NCBI GenBank assembly: GCA_900759565.1
Contig: CAAEVV010000049.1
Span: 12,575 to 76,574, forward strand
Reading direction: 5' to 3'
Source: an uncultured Collinsella sp.
GTDB taxonomy: Bacteria > Actinomycetota > Coriobacteriia > Coriobacteriales > Coriobacteriaceae
DNA: 64,000 nt
The notes beneath the pieces are model-generated. The model did no database searches. It worked only from the letters and a program-made list of their open reading frames with translations, and was not told the DNA's origin. Position numbers and translations under genes: made by a program. Shown one piece after another: positions 44,501-52,685 of the stretch (within the stretch, counting starts at the first letter, position 1; every line of letters begins with the position of its first letter).

Positions 44501-45195
44501 GCATCGAGCGCCACCTGCGCCTTCTCGGTCGCGGCCTTGCTTGCGCCCAGCGCCGCGCGATAGGCATCGGCGAGTGCCGAGGTATCGGCCTGGCCGCGCG
44601 CCACGCACACGTCGTCCATGCCGCCCGGCAGCTGGCTCGAGAGCTCCAGCAGCTCGCGCACCAGGCCCTTAATGGTCGTGCCGGCACCAAACGGCCCGCC
44701 CTCGCCCGCCATGGGATACCAGGCGTAAAGGGCCTTGAGTGAGGCGGCGAGCTCGGGGGCGGCATCGGGTGCCGTCGCGCGGGCCAGCACATGCTCAACA
44801 GCCTGGTCCATAAGCTCGTCGGTATCGGTGAGCACTGTGAACTCGGGGTCGATGCCCAGCTCCAGCGCGTGTGCGCGCAGGATACGCGAGCACATGCCGT
44901 GAATGGTCGAGATCCACGCATCGTCGACGGTCAGGGCCTCCTCGTCCATACCCTCGTCGATAAGCGCACGGCGCACACGGTCACGGATCTCGGCCGCGGC
45001 ATCTTTGGTAAAGGTAATGGCGAGCACCTGGTCCAGATGCTCAACGAACGGACCGGATTCGGGCGAGAGCGCGTAGACGATACGGCGCGTGAGGGTAAAG
45101 GTCTTGCCCGAACCGGCGCCCGCCGAGACAAACAGCGGACGGTCGAGCGTTTTGACGATCTGCAGCTGTTGCGGCATCAAAGTCGAAAGATCCAT
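41563..45195 (-). CDS. addA: AddA/RecB-type helicase-nuclease
   Basis: The 1210-residue UvrD-like helicase has Walker A SAGAGSGKT (24-32), the motif ITFTKDAAAEIRDR and MIDEFQDTDQMQ, and ends with a RecB-type nuclease domain containing LVIDYKTGG (about 1140-1149). That is the AddA plan. With the downstream partner it should resect double-strand breaks for RecA loading. It starts three bases after the stop of the addB-like gene (RRDV stop, then GCC ATG), so the pair is one operon and translation is coupled. Confidence 0.92.
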   Translation of the reverse strand: MDLSTLMPQQLQIVKTLDRPLFVSAGAGSGKTFTLTRRIVYALSPESGPFVEHLDQVLAITFTKDAAAEIRDRVRRALIDEGMDEEALTVDDAWISTIHGMCSRILRAHALELGIDPEFTVLTDTDELMDQAVEHVLARATAPDAAPELAASLKALYAWYPMAGEGGPFGAGTTIKGLVRELLELSSQLPGGMDDVCVARGQADTSALADAYRAALGASKAATEKAQVALDAIDAFEASGKTMADAARLMMSCTMPRASKAFPKEQVELLKAEAADAFINIVLACGGPALDALVGLARSVEAEYRALKAGQSALDNNDLLRMAYEALRDYPAIRAAYEGRFKMVMIDEFQDTDQMQVDLIRYLTGAGERALCTVGDAQQSIYRFRGAEVEVFRRQERKVGSSAAPEATAVADAPAGELVKLVRNFRSHDEVLRYVARVFDGDDGGLMQGFLDLEANDGRKDTLVADASRRQALFVAGGSTQERTQAKARAIAERFRALADAGQPQGGMVLLLGRMTNADVYAQAFRDQGLDCVIAGGSVFSQAAEVQTVRALVCALANPADTAQGLMPLLASPMFALGAQEFLALATKLDSETGETSRRNIDAGIMSDSDVPGLQDLPLVTRAREVLRYALRRVGRDSFAAIARDVVNASGWFVRLAQRGPEGKAIAANVLKALDAVAEAEAEFGNSPRSIALAFDRFLAGKEAPGALNEEGDGAVRIMTVHASKGLEYPVVAVAECFGVRKSSGAAQMGRVEGGAQVVALPARFDGVKLADGTFVKGDDVKKQFEHAFKGKGTSLWLPPELMEDVCATGSPAEAFARLRNDDLRLSLEERARLLYVAMTRARELVILAMDAGVSRGKVTAPTFDVETDLTYDVLRRILPTDALDMPQLDADRLVFDNSQPGDYELISLAGFTFGEQAFEANASLDAEGRLVRGDADTDAADDSASTIVPGPADPEPDAFELVYPQAVGVRMGICPFPVRDSYSYSSIAAALHAETEDRAAEARVPMDESGDDAESDGSEMTDADVAAVEPAGNPMALGSAFHAACQWLIEMGADALPAERADALARLWHLTPEQRERFDVALERWLKSSVRADLLAWPCVRAEVPFFSLGCEDEDIARYGAYAEGAIDALATNPADSSRALVIDYKTGGTPDETPDQLQEKHALQARVYADVLSKAGFEAVTVKFVRVEQADPTLFVNPAEPQVVTYNF

Positions 45196-45198
45196 GGC

Positions 45199-48100
45199 CT
45201 ACACGTCCCTCCTTACAAACGTTCCTTCGTGGTTATACGAGCAGCGCGCATGCACGGCCTGAGCCGACGTCGGGTCGACGGCGGCAACGTTGCCCGCCTC
45301 GAGCTCGCGCAGGCGCTCGGCGATGCCGGCCTCCACGCGATCGAGCAGGGCGTCGAAGTCCATGCTGCCACCCTCGCCGGGGAAGCCTTTCTTAAGGCCC
45401 GGGATGCGACCGTCGCCGCGCTCCTCCTCGAGCAGCTCGGCGCTCGCGGCACCGCGCAACGCCGGCTTGCCGCCCTTGGTCGAAAAGTAGAGTGCCGCGC
45501 GGGTGTCCAGATCCAGCGCCCGGCGCATGGCCTGGGCGTAGATGAGCGTTTGGGTATGTGGCGGCAACCAGCGCGGGTCGTCGATGGGTGCCGTGCCCGA
45601 TTCCTCGTCGCGCACCGTGGGGTCGGCGAGCTTAAACTCCTCAACGCCCGTGCGATGCTTGTAGTCGATCACCACGGCACGATTCTCGGCGTCCACGTCC
45701 ACGCGGTCGATGCGTCCGCCAAGCGGCCAACCGGCATACTCGACCTTGAGCTCGTTGAAGGCAAACTCCAGGTAGCGCGGGGCAAAGGGGGCAAGTGCCT
45801 CGGACTCGTAGGCAAGCACGCCCTCCAGCTGCGGCAAGATCTCGGCCACCTGGCGCTCCTCCACCGCAGAGAGCGGCACCAGCGGGCCCTCCGTGCCTCG
45901 CTTGCCGGCGTGCTCGGCCAACGTCTCGTCAAAGACCTCGCGCAGCAGCTCCTGAGCGCGCGGCAGATTCTCGGGCGTCACGCGTTCCATGCCCTCCTGG
46001 GGCAGGCGGGCATGCAGGTGCTCCAGCACGTCGTGGACAAAGTTGCCCTTCTCCATGTTGCCAAAGCCCGCGTCGATGGACTGGGGCTTCACGCGATACG
46101 ACACGAACCAGCACAGCGGGCATGTCGAGTACGCCTCAATCTGCGAGGCGGACGTCAGGCGCGGCACGAGCGGCGCGTTCTCGTCTTCGCCATCGCGGCG
46201 GCGCAGGACCAGGTACGGCACAGCCGCCTCACTCAAATGCTGAGGAGCCTCGCACGCGACGCGCTTGCACTCAATGCCCTCGCCGGCCGCTGGATCAAAA
46301 TCGGCGACGATACCGCCCTCGCCCACGCATGTCACCTGGGCGGCGCCGGCAGCCTCGGCGTGCGCCCGCAGCTCGGTCCACACGGCAGCCGGGTAGCACT
46401 CGCGTGCCTGGCGATCGTGCGTCACGCGGGCAAGCGCAACCGGACCGCGCGCGGCCTGCATCGCGCGGCCAAAGCGCACACGCAGCAGGGCCGCGGGCTC
46501 AAGCGTCACGCTGCTGCGCCCCAGCTCGGCCGTCAACGTGGCCAGCGGGCCCTCCTCATGTGAGAGCGGATAACTGTCCAGGTCGACGTCGGCAAACAGC
46601 ACGGCATCGTAGCTGGCGGGGCGCAGGGCTGCCGCATCGGCAAGCGACGCAAAGCGCACCTGGGCGCGCGGCGCGCGGTCGACCTCGTAGGTCTCGTAAT
46701 CGTATGCGGTGCTGCGCTTGTCCACCTTGGTGCGAACGCCGTCGAGCACGGGCACGGTCGCCGCCTGCGACACGTCGAGCGCGCGGGCGTCGTTCATAAG
46801 AATGTCGATGGTATGTCGCAACAGGGCGGTCTCCGCCTGGCGACGAGCCTGACCGTCAAGGCCTCCAAGGGCGCGATCGGGCAACGCCTCGGCGACGGCG
46901 AGCATGGCCTTGAGCGCCGTCACGGGTTTGTCGCGCCACAGCGCCTGAAACACGTCCGAGACCACGCACGGCACGTTCTTAAACCAGTTATCATCACTGG
47001 CGGCCTTGCGCGTGCCCCTGACCTGGCCCTGCACGCTCTGCAGCAGGCTTTTGACGGCCGTGTTGGTCTTGCCGCGCGACAGGCGCATGTTCTTGTCGAA
47101 GGTGCGCGCGCTGGCGGCATCGGCGCCTGAAAGCGGACTGTAAATCCAGTCGGTAAGCTCCGGCGCGGGCCACCACTCGGTCTTGGAGGCGGTGCCCTCG
47201 TCGGCGGCCTTCATGCGCTCGATCAGTTTGGCGAGCGCCGTGAACTGCCTGCCCGCAATGGATTGGGAAAACGCCGTGAACTCGGTTGTCTCAGCAGCGA
47301 TGTGGCGCGCCGCCAAACGGGCAGCGAGTTCACCAAACAGCTGGGGCGCCCGGGCAGACACCACGAGCACGCGCGCGGGGTCCGCGGACGCCGTGACACC
47401 ACCGTCGACCGCGGCGTCCTCACACGTTTTTACCAGCTCATCGATTGCATCCACATAGGCGTGGGCGCGGGCGTGAGGGCCGGCAACCTCTACAAAGGTA
47501 GGCTGAGCGGCGGACTCGGAGGCAATCTGGGGCGCAGCGGCACCCTCCCCCAGCGGCGCGGCCTCAAACAGCACACCGCGGGCATCAAAGGCGGCAGCAA
47601 GTTCCTCGCGCATTGCCGCCTGCTCGCGGGCAAGCAGCACAACGACCTCTCCCCCGTTGTTTGCCACGGCGGACAGCAACTCGAGCAGGCCGTGCGTAAA
47701 CGACGTGACACCGCGCACACATACCGCGCGGGCGCACGCCGGAAGGTTGTCGGCCAGCACCTCGGCCATAAGGTCAGCCGCCTCGCAGGGCTCGACCATG
47801 TCTCGACGGTCCAAGTCGCTCGCATAGGCACTCAACAGCTCGAACACACGGGCTTCGGCGTCGCTCTTGGGCTCGGGCTGGCAAACGTCGCCGCAGCAGC
47901 GCTCGGCACCCGTCCCCGCTACGCCCGGCAGCACATCGCGGGCCATGCGCGCGAGCATGCGCACCGTGCCCTGACTGCGCGAAAGCGGCTGCAGGTCGGC
48001 ATCGTCGCGACGGGCGATCATGTCCGAGAACAGCATCTGGCGCTGCATGTTGTCGACGAAGCTGCGGCCATCGCCCATAAGCTCCCAGAGCGAACGGAGC

Positions 48101-48297
48101 CACGACGCGGGGGTCTTGTAGTCAACGCCCAGCGAGGCGCCAGCAACCGCAGCATCGTGACGGCACACGTCGAGCTCGGCAAACGAGGGCGCCAGCAAAA
48201 CGGCACGCCCGTGACGGGCAACCAGGTCGGCGAGCAACGCCGCCTCGGCATCGCTCAAGTCCGTACCGGTATTGGTGGTATAGATTCGAACAGGCAT
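45199..48297 (-). CDS. AddB-like PD-(D/E)XK nuclease subunit
   Basis: The 1032-residue protein lies directly upstream of addA and ends with a Cas4/RecB-type nuclease motif, VVIDYKHRTG (about 872-881). The N-terminus has no usable Walker A (TTNTGTDLSD), so it is not an ATPase. Classical AddB holds a [4Fe-4S] cluster with one Cys before and three after the nuclease core. Here only CPLC (about 724-727) and one late Cys (ARCSYNHEG) are visible, so the cluster seems lost or altered. It probably forms a heterodimer with AddA. GGAGG precedes ATG 48297. Confidence 0.82.
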   Translation of the reverse strand: MPVRIYTTNTGTDLSDAEAALLADLVARHGRAVLLAPSFAELDVCRHDAAVAGASLGVDYKTPASWLRSLWELMGDGRSFVDNMQRQMLFSDMIARRDDADLQPLSRSQGTVRMLARMARDVLPGVAGTGAERCCGDVCQPEPKSDAEARVFELLSAYASDLDRRDMVEPCEAADLMAEVLADNLPACARAVCVRGVTSFTHGLLELLSAVANNGGEVVVLLAREQAAMREELAAAFDARGVLFEAAPLGEGAAAPQIASESAAQPTFVEVAGPHARAHAYVDAIDELVKTCEDAAVDGGVTASADPARVLVVSARAPQLFGELAARLAARHIAAETTEFTAFSQSIAGRQFTALAKLIERMKAADEGTASKTEWWPAPELTDWIYSPLSGADAASARTFDKNMRLSRGKTNTAVKSLLQSVQGQVRGTRKAASDDNWFKNVPCVVSDVFQALWRDKPVTALKAMLAVAEALPDRALGGLDGQARRQAETALLRHTIDILMNDARALDVSQAATVPVLDGVRTKVDKRSTAYDYETYEVDRAPRAQVRFASLADAAALRPASYDAVLFADVDLDSYPLSHEEGPLATLTAELGRSSVTLEPAALLRVRFGRAMQAARGPVALARVTHDRQARECYPAAVWTELRAHAEAAGAAQVTCVGEGGIVADFDPAAGEGIECKRVACEAPQHLSEAAVPYLVLRRRDGEDENAPLVPRLTSASQIEAYSTCPLCWFVSYRVKPQSIDAGFGNMEKGNFVHDVLEHLHARLPQEGMERVTPENLPRAQELLREVFDETLAEHAGKRGTEGPLVPLSAVEERQVAEILPQLEGVLAYESEALAPFAPRYLEFAFNELKVEYAGWPLGGRIDRVDVDAENRAVVIDYKHRTGVEEFKLADPTVRDEESGTAPIDDPRWLPPHTQTLIYAQAMRRALDLDTRAALYFSTKGGKPALRGAASAELLEEERGDGRIPGLKKGFPGEGGSMDFDALLDRVEAGIAERLRELEAGNVAAVDPTSAQAVHARCSYNHEGTFVRRDV

Positions 48298-48380
48298 GGT
48301 CCTCCACTCAAACCGTTCGCAATAATCAATGCATCCATCCTACCCGCCCATGCGGACAGATTTGCCCCGCGCCAACAGAT

Positions 48381-48466
48381 TTGATCCCTTGGGGACGGAG
48401 GAAAGCGGATCAACGAGGGGTCAGTCTAACCCGACGATCCGTTTTCCTCCGTCCCCAAGGGATCAA
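48381..48466. repeat. Palindrome, GATCCCTTGGGGACGG family, complete
   Basis: Arms 48381-48411 and 48436-48466 match at 30 of 31 positions around a 24-base spacer that itself pairs weakly (GGGT/ACCC). Single arms recur at 22838 and 25055. Confidence 0.8.
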
Positions 48467-48490
48467 AAAACCGCCCCCGAAGGGACGGTT
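48465..48490 (-). terminator. Terminator of yerC
   Basis: On the minus strand AACCGTCCC-TTCG-GGGGCGGTT runs into a T-tract. It touches the palindrome 48381-48466. Confidence 0.85.
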
Positions 48491-48516
48491 CTGCACAATT
48501 CGTTTTTGCCGCTGGC

Positions 48517-48816
48517 CTACTCGCCATCCTCCAGTTTGATGAGGATCTTGCGATAGCCACCGTACTCGCCGTTCAGCGCCTTTGAAACGCGGCTCACCGT
48601 GGTGGACGAAGCGCCGGTGCGGGCCTGAACTTCAACATAGGGCTCGCCCTCATCCAGATAGCGCGCGACCTGCAGGCGCTGAGAAAGATCGCAAATCTCG
48701 CGCGGCGTGCAGATATCGGTTAAAAACGCCTGGATATCGTTCTCGTCATCCAAAAGACTAAATGCGTGGACCAGCTGCTTGACATCAGGCTTGTCAAACA
48801 TGTTCTCGATATTCAT
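48517..48816 (-). CDS. yerC: YerC/YecD-type TrpR-related DNA-binding protein
   Basis: The 99-residue protein has the TrpR-like helices: TPREICDLSQRLQVARYLDEG followed by the HTH ASSTTVSRVSKALNGEYGGY. That matches the YerC/YecD family, small regulators without a known ligand. ATG 48816 has only a weak Shine-Dalgarno. The gene is monocistronic, ended by a strong terminator. The target is unknown; in Bacilli it is tied to nothing certain. Confidence 0.88.
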   Translation of the reverse strand: MNIENMFDKPDVKQLVHAFSLLDDENDIQAFLTDICTPREICDLSQRLQVARYLDEGEPYVEVQARTGASSTTVSRVSKALNGEYGGYRKILIKLEDGE

Positions 48817-49140
48817 CGATCACCGCCAAACCCGCCATAAGGCATCGAAGTTGATACTGACATCGGGCATCGTTCGCCCGTAATATGCAATAAAACTATG
48901 CATGGGCTATTTGCCCGTAGCAGTGTAGCACACCACCAAACTAAAGCGACAAGACTCTCTGTCAGCGGCACGTTTTTCAGAACGAACGCCGTTTAGAAAC
49001 CGAATGCGCACGTAAGCTCCACGAATATTTGAGACAATGGGCGCCCAAACACCGCGGCGCGCCCGCGCAACCATCCAAGTCGCCGCCGCAAGCCGCTTCA
49101 CGCGACGCCAGCAACCCCGGCGCAAGAAAGGATTCACGCC
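48817..49140. other. Divergent intergenic region between yerC and the small membrane protein
   Basis: Contains only small dyads (CGGGC-ATCGTTC-GCCCG at about 48868) and -10-like AT stretches. No gene or clear operator was seen. Confidence 0.4.
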
Positions 49141-49506
49141 ATGCGCTTTATGCTTAACTGGCTCTTCACCTCGATCGCCATCGCGATCGCCACGTTCCTC
49201 GTCCCCGGTATCCAACCCTTCGGTTTTGCCGAGGCCTGGGTCTGCTTTGCCTTTGTGGGACTGTTCCTCAACATCGTCGATTCGTTCGTCAAACCGTTCC
49301 TCACGGTCATCTCGCTGCCGCTCACGATCATCACGCTCGGCATTTTCCAGCTCGTGCTCAACAGCTTTATGCTGGAGCTCGCCAGCTACCTGTCGGTCAA
49401 CTTGTTGGGCGTCGGCATCTCCATCGCCGGCTTTGGCTCGGCCTTTATGGGCAGCATCCTGGTGTCCATCATGCGCAGCATCCTCGATAGTATTGCCGAG
49501 GACTAA
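49141..49506 (+). CDS. Phage-holin-family (PF04020/YvlD-like) membrane protein
   Basis: The 121-residue protein is almost wholly hydrophobic with four predicted helices: about 5-22, 30-49, 55-79 and 85-113. It has the family signature VDSFVKPFLTVISLPLTIITLGIFQLVLNSFML. Despite the name, these small proteins are not tied to lysis; several sit in envelope-stress operons. AAAGGA lies eight bases before ATG. It has its own terminator. The function here is unknown. Confidence 0.85.
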   Translation: MRFMLNWLFTSIAIAIATFLVPGIQPFGFAEAWVCFAFVGLFLNIVDSFVKPFLTVISLPLTIITLGIFQLVLNSFMLELASYLSVNLLGVGISIAGFGSAFMGSILVSIMRSILDSIAED

Positions 49507-49547
49507 AACGGCCATTCCGACCGTGTCCGTCTCAACAGCCCAAAACG

Positions 49548-49585
49548 AAGGCCGCCCATCGCAAAAATGGGCGGCCTTCTTATTT
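49548..49585 (+). terminator. Terminator after the YvlD-like gene
   Basis: AAGGCCGCCCAT pairs with ATGGGCGGCCTT around CGCAAAA and runs into CTTATTT. Confidence 0.9.
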
Positions 49586-49613
49586 GTCAATCCTCAGAGG
49601 GCAAGAAAATCTA

Positions 49614-49638
49614 CCATTTCCACCCCGTCCCCAAATGG
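49614..49638. repeat. Short palindrome with GGGGACGGGGT core
   Basis: CCATTT pairs with AAATGG around a loop that reads, on the minus strand, GGGGACGGGGTG. It lies just past the Rrf2 gene and seems related to the other GGGACGG elements. Confidence 0.4.
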
Positions 49639-49646
49639 CAGGTGGG

Positions 49647-50075
49647 CTAGATGACGTAGTCGTAACCTTCGCTGGGGGCGACGAGCTGGTCGAGCGTCAC
49701 ACCGTCGAGGTAGTCGTTGATGAGCTTGTCCAGGTTCTTCCACACGTCGAGCGTGGGGCACTCATCAGATCGCGAGCAGCCCTTGCAGTCGCCATCCAGG
49801 CAGGCGACCGGCGCCAGACTGCCCTCGGTCAGGCGCAAGATCTCGCCCACCGTGTACTGCTCGGGCGGGCGCGTGAGTACATAGCCGCCGCCCTTGCCAC
49901 GCATGCCCGAAAGCATGTTGGCGCGCACGAGCGTAGCCAAGATGTTCTCGAGATATTTCTCGGAAATCCCCTGTCGCGCCGCAATCTCTTTGAGCGGGAT
50001 GCGACCGGCCGCCTGGTGCTCGGCCAGGTCAACCATAACGCGCAGGGCGTACCTGCCCTTAGTAGAAACCAACAT
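49647..50075 (-). CDS. Rrf2-family transcriptional regulator (IscR/CymR-like)
   Basis: The 142-residue protein has the Rrf2 start MLVSTKGRYALRVMVDLAEH and a winged HTH (IPLKEIAARQGISEKYLENILATLV). Its Cys-rich loop CLDGDCKGCSRSDEC (93-107) has four Cys, enough for an iron-sulfur cluster as in IscR or NsrR. It is divergent from cysK across 253 bases that hold two dyads. This placement suggests control of cysteine and sulfur supply, like CymR, but with a metal or redox input. Autoregulation is likely. Confidence 0.88.
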   Translation of the reverse strand: MLVSTKGRYALRVMVDLAEHQAAGRIPLKEIAARQGISEKYLENILATLVRANMLSGMRGKGGGYVLTRPPEQYTVGEILRLTEGSLAPVACLDGDCKGCSRSDECPTLDVWKNLDKLINDYLDGVTLDQLVAPSEGYDYVI

Positions 50076-50188
50076 ATATAGTGCTGCCTTTCGGTCTTTT
50101 AGTCCGTTGAAATTCTAGCCGAAAAATTAGCTTTGGAAATACCCGTTCCGGTCAAGATGGTTAATCGACTCGTAATAATCTTCTATTT

Positions 50189-50205
50189 CCTATTGCATTA
50201 CTAGG
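50189..50205. promoter_or_regulatory. Dyad between the Rrf2 gene and cysK
   Basis: CCTA-TTGCATTAC-TAGG is a short inverted repeat between the divergent genes, a possible second Rrf2 site. Confidence 0.35.
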
Positions 50206-50223
50206 CTTTAGTGTCTACTATGC

Positions 50224-50253
50224 TTGCCAACAGCTAAACGAACAACCTATAAG
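50224..50253 (+). promoter_or_regulatory. Putative cysK promoter
   Basis: TTGCCA (50224-50229) and TATAAG (50248-50253) are separated by 18 bases. The -10 box and the spacer lie inside the dyad 50231-50270. Confidence 0.55.
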
Positions 50254-50270
50254 GTTTATGGGTTTAGCTG
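50231..50270. promoter_or_regulatory. Nested dyad over the cysK promoter
   Basis: CAGCTAAAC (50231-50239) pairs with GTTTAGCTG (50262-50270). An inner AACCT-ATA-AGGTT lies between them. Its position over the -10 box fits an operator for the divergent Rrf2 regulator. Confidence 0.5.
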
Positions 50271-50328
50271 CTAGACACGCCGTAAAACCACACGGCAACC
50301 AGCAACTTGAACACTTTGGAGGTTCACC

Positions 50329-51267
50329 ATGAGCAAGGTTTACACGTCCATCGATCAGCTTATCGGCCACACCCCGCTTCTGGAGCTCACTCACTTTGAG
50401 GCCGACGAGGACCTCAAGGCTCGCGTGCTCGTCAAACTGGAATACTTCAACCCCGCCGGATCCGTTAAAGACCGCGTCGCCAAGAACATGATTGACGAGG
50501 CCGAGAAGGCTGACAAGCTCGTGCGCGGCGGCGACTACACCATCATCGAGCCCACGAGCGGCAACACCGGCGTCGGCATCGCCTCGGTAGCGGCCGCCCG
50601 CGGCTACAAGGTGATCATCACCATGCCCGAGACCATGTCCGTCGAGCGCCGCAAGCTGATGCAGGCATACGGTGCGCAGCTCGTGCTCACCGACGGCTCC
50701 AAGGGCATGAAGGGCGCTATCGCCAAGGCCGAGGAGCTGCAGAAGGAGACCCCCAACAGCATTATCGCCGGCCAGTTTGTGAACCCCGCCAACCCGGCCA
50801 TTCACAAGGCCACGACCGGCCCCGAGATCTGGGACGACACCGACGGCGAGGTCGACATCTTCGTCGCCGGCGTTGGCACCGGTGGTACCGTGACCGGCGT
50901 GGGCGAGTTCCTCAAGGAGCAGAACCCCGAGATTAAGGTTGTCGCCGTCGAGCCCGCCACCTCCCCGGTGCTCTCCAAGGGCCAGGCCGGCCCGCACAAG
51001 ATCCAGGGCATCGGTGCCGGCTTTGTGCCCGACGTCCTCGACACCCAGGTCTACGACGAGATCATCCCCGTCGAGAACGACGACGCCTTTGCCACCGGCC
51101 GCGCCGTGGGCCACAAGGAGGGCGTGCTCGTGGGCATTTCGTCCGGTGCCGCCGTGTGGGCCGCACTGCAACTGGCCAAGCGTCCCGAGAACGAGGGTAA
51201 GACCATCGTGGCTCTGCTTGCCGACACCGGCGAGCGCTACCTGTCCACGGCGCTCTTCCAGGACTAA
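50329..51267 (+). CDS. cysK: Cysteine synthase (O-acetylserine sulfhydrylase)
   Basis: The 312-residue protein has the PLP-binding Lys47 in NPAGSVKDR, the substrate loop PTSGNTG (75-81), and the Gly-rich phosphate cradle [12 protein letters not shown]. These are the classic CysK features. It makes cysteine from O-acetylserine and sulfide. GGAGG precedes ATG. It is divergent from an Rrf2 regulator and followed after 180 bases by mnmA, which uses sulfur for tRNA thiolation. A long antisense frame over this gene is a codon-bias shadow. Confidence 0.95.
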   Translation: MSKVYTSIDQLIGHTPLLELTHFEADEDLKARVLVKLEYFNPAGSVKDRVAKNMIDEAEKADKLVRGGDYTIIEPTSGNTGVGIASVAAARGYKVIITMPETMSVERRKLMQAYGAQLVLTDGSKGMKGAIAKAEELQKETPNSIIAGQFVNPANPAIHKATTGPEIWDDTDGEVDIFVAGVGTGGTVTGVGEFLKEQNPEIKVVAVEPATSPVLSKGQAGPHKIQGIGAGFVPDVLDTQVYDEIIPVENDDAFATGRAVGHKEGVLVGISSGAAVWAALQLAKRPENEGKTIVALLADTGERYLSTALFQD

Positions 51268-51448
51268 GGGCCCGTCATTTGTCGATAGGCCCAAGGCACG
51301 CCGGTCTACCCTCTCTTCTGGCTGCCTGAGCCCATCTCGTTAGGGTGTCCCACGAGACGTCCGAACTTGCTACAATGTCTGCGGCGCGGAACCAGCCTCC
51401 CGCGCCGCTTTTCTTTTTTGGCCACATGCCACCAAGGAGAACCTCCCC

Positions 51449-52549
51449 ATGCACAACAAGCGCGTGCTCGTCGCCATGAGCGGCGGCGTCGATTCCAGCG
51501 TGACCGCGTACCTGCTCAAAAGCCAGGGCTACGAATGCGTCGGCGCCACCATGCGCCTCACCTGCCCCGCACCCGACCCCGCCACGGGCATGAGTAAGGT
51601 CGACCGCGACATCGCCGATGCAAAGGCCGTCGCCGAGCGTCTAGGGATACCCCACCATGTGCTCGACCTGCAGCAGACGTTCGATCGCAACGTTATCGAG
51701 CGCTTTGTGAACGCCTACCAGGAGGGGCTGACGCCCAATCCGTGCATTATCTGCAACCGCCACATTAAGTTTGGCGCGCTGCTCGATGCGGCGCTGGATA
51801 TGGGCTGCGGCTACATCGCCACGGGACATTACGCCAAAACAAGCCAGACTGCAGACGGCACCTGGCAGCTACATCGCGGCGAGGATCCCAAAAAGGACCA
51901 AAGCTACTTTTTGTATTCGCTTACGCAGGAGCGCCTGGCACACACGATCTTTCCGCTGGCAGGCCTGGACAAGGAGCGCGACGTGCGCCGCATAGCCGCC
52001 GAGCAGGGCTTTACCAACGCCCAGAAGGCCGAAAGCGAGGACATCTGCTTTATTCCAGACGGTGACTACGCGGACTATATCGAGCGCCGCTGCGGACATA
52101 CCGCTGCACCGGGCGACATTGTGTGGCGCGACGGCAGCGTGGTCGGGCGCCACAATGGCGCGCTGCGCTATACCATCGGCCAGCGCAAGGGCCTGGGCGT
52201 CGCGATGGCGCACCCCGTGTATGTGACGGGCATCGACGCCGCCAACAACACCGTGCATCTGGGCGAGGCCGAGGACCTGACCGCCGCTGCCCTCACGGCC
52301 GATGAGTGGATCTGGAGCGCGCCGGACGCACGCATGGAGGCGGAGCTCGACGCCGGCGGCATTCGCGTAGGTGCCAAGTACCGCTACCGTCAGAAAGACC
52401 AGGCAGCAACCCTTACGCGTGACGAAGACGGGCAAATGCTGCTAACTTTTGACGAGCCGCAACGAGCCATCGCCCCCGGCCAAGCCGTCGTCGTCTATCG
52501 CGGCGACGTCGTCCTGGGCGGTGGTACCGTGACCGGCGCCATCAAGTAG
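51449..52549 (+). CDS. mnmA: tRNA-specific 2-thiouridylase MnmA
   Basis: The 366-residue protein has the PP-loop SGGVDSS (11-17) and two conserved Cys: Cys99 in NPCIIC and Cys200 in SEDICFIP. Those match the catalytic pair. It adds sulfur to U34 of Lys, Glu and Gln tRNAs, with ATP. AAGGAG lies nine bases before ATG. A -10-like TACAAT occurs at 51371-51376, so it may have its own promoter apart from cysK. A perfect palindrome follows the stop. Confidence 0.95.
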   Translation: MHNKRVLVAMSGGVDSSVTAYLLKSQGYECVGATMRLTCPAPDPATGMSKVDRDIADAKAVAERLGIPHHVLDLQQTFDRNVIERFVNAYQEGLTPNPCIICNRHIKFGALLDAALDMGCGYIATGHYAKTSQTADGTWQLHRGEDPKKDQSYFLYSLTQERLAHTIFPLAGLDKERDVRRIAAEQGFTNAQKAESEDICFIPDGDYADYIERRCGHTAAPGDIVWRDGSVVGRHNGALRYTIGQRKGLGVAMAHPVYVTGIDAANNTVHLGEAEDLTAAALTADEWIWSAPDARMEAELDAGGIRVGAKYRYRQKDQAATLTRDEDGQMLLTFDEPQRAIAPGQAVVVYRGDVVLGGGTVTGAIK

Positions 52550-52563
52550 TCACATCCCCTTCA

Positions 52564-52634
52564 TAAGTTGCGGTGAAATAGGGACTGTTTAAGCGTTTAA
52601 AACCGCCAAACAGTCCCTATTTCACCGCAACTTA
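52564..52634. repeat. Palindrome, GTGAAATA(C/G)GGACTGTTT family, copy 2
   Basis: Arms 52564-52590 and 52608-52634 are a perfect 27-bp inverted repeat around 17 bases. It lies between convergent mnmA and the M42 peptidase gene and may block transcription both ways. Confidence 0.85.
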
Positions 52635-52685
52635 GAGAGGACGGCCTCGGTCGGTACTGCCGTATCAGCCGAGGCCGCTGCATCG

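Noticed and set aside
50218..51294. 358-codon minus-strand frame opposite cysK
   Set aside because: Antisense shadow of cysK; Gly/Val/His-rich with no domain.
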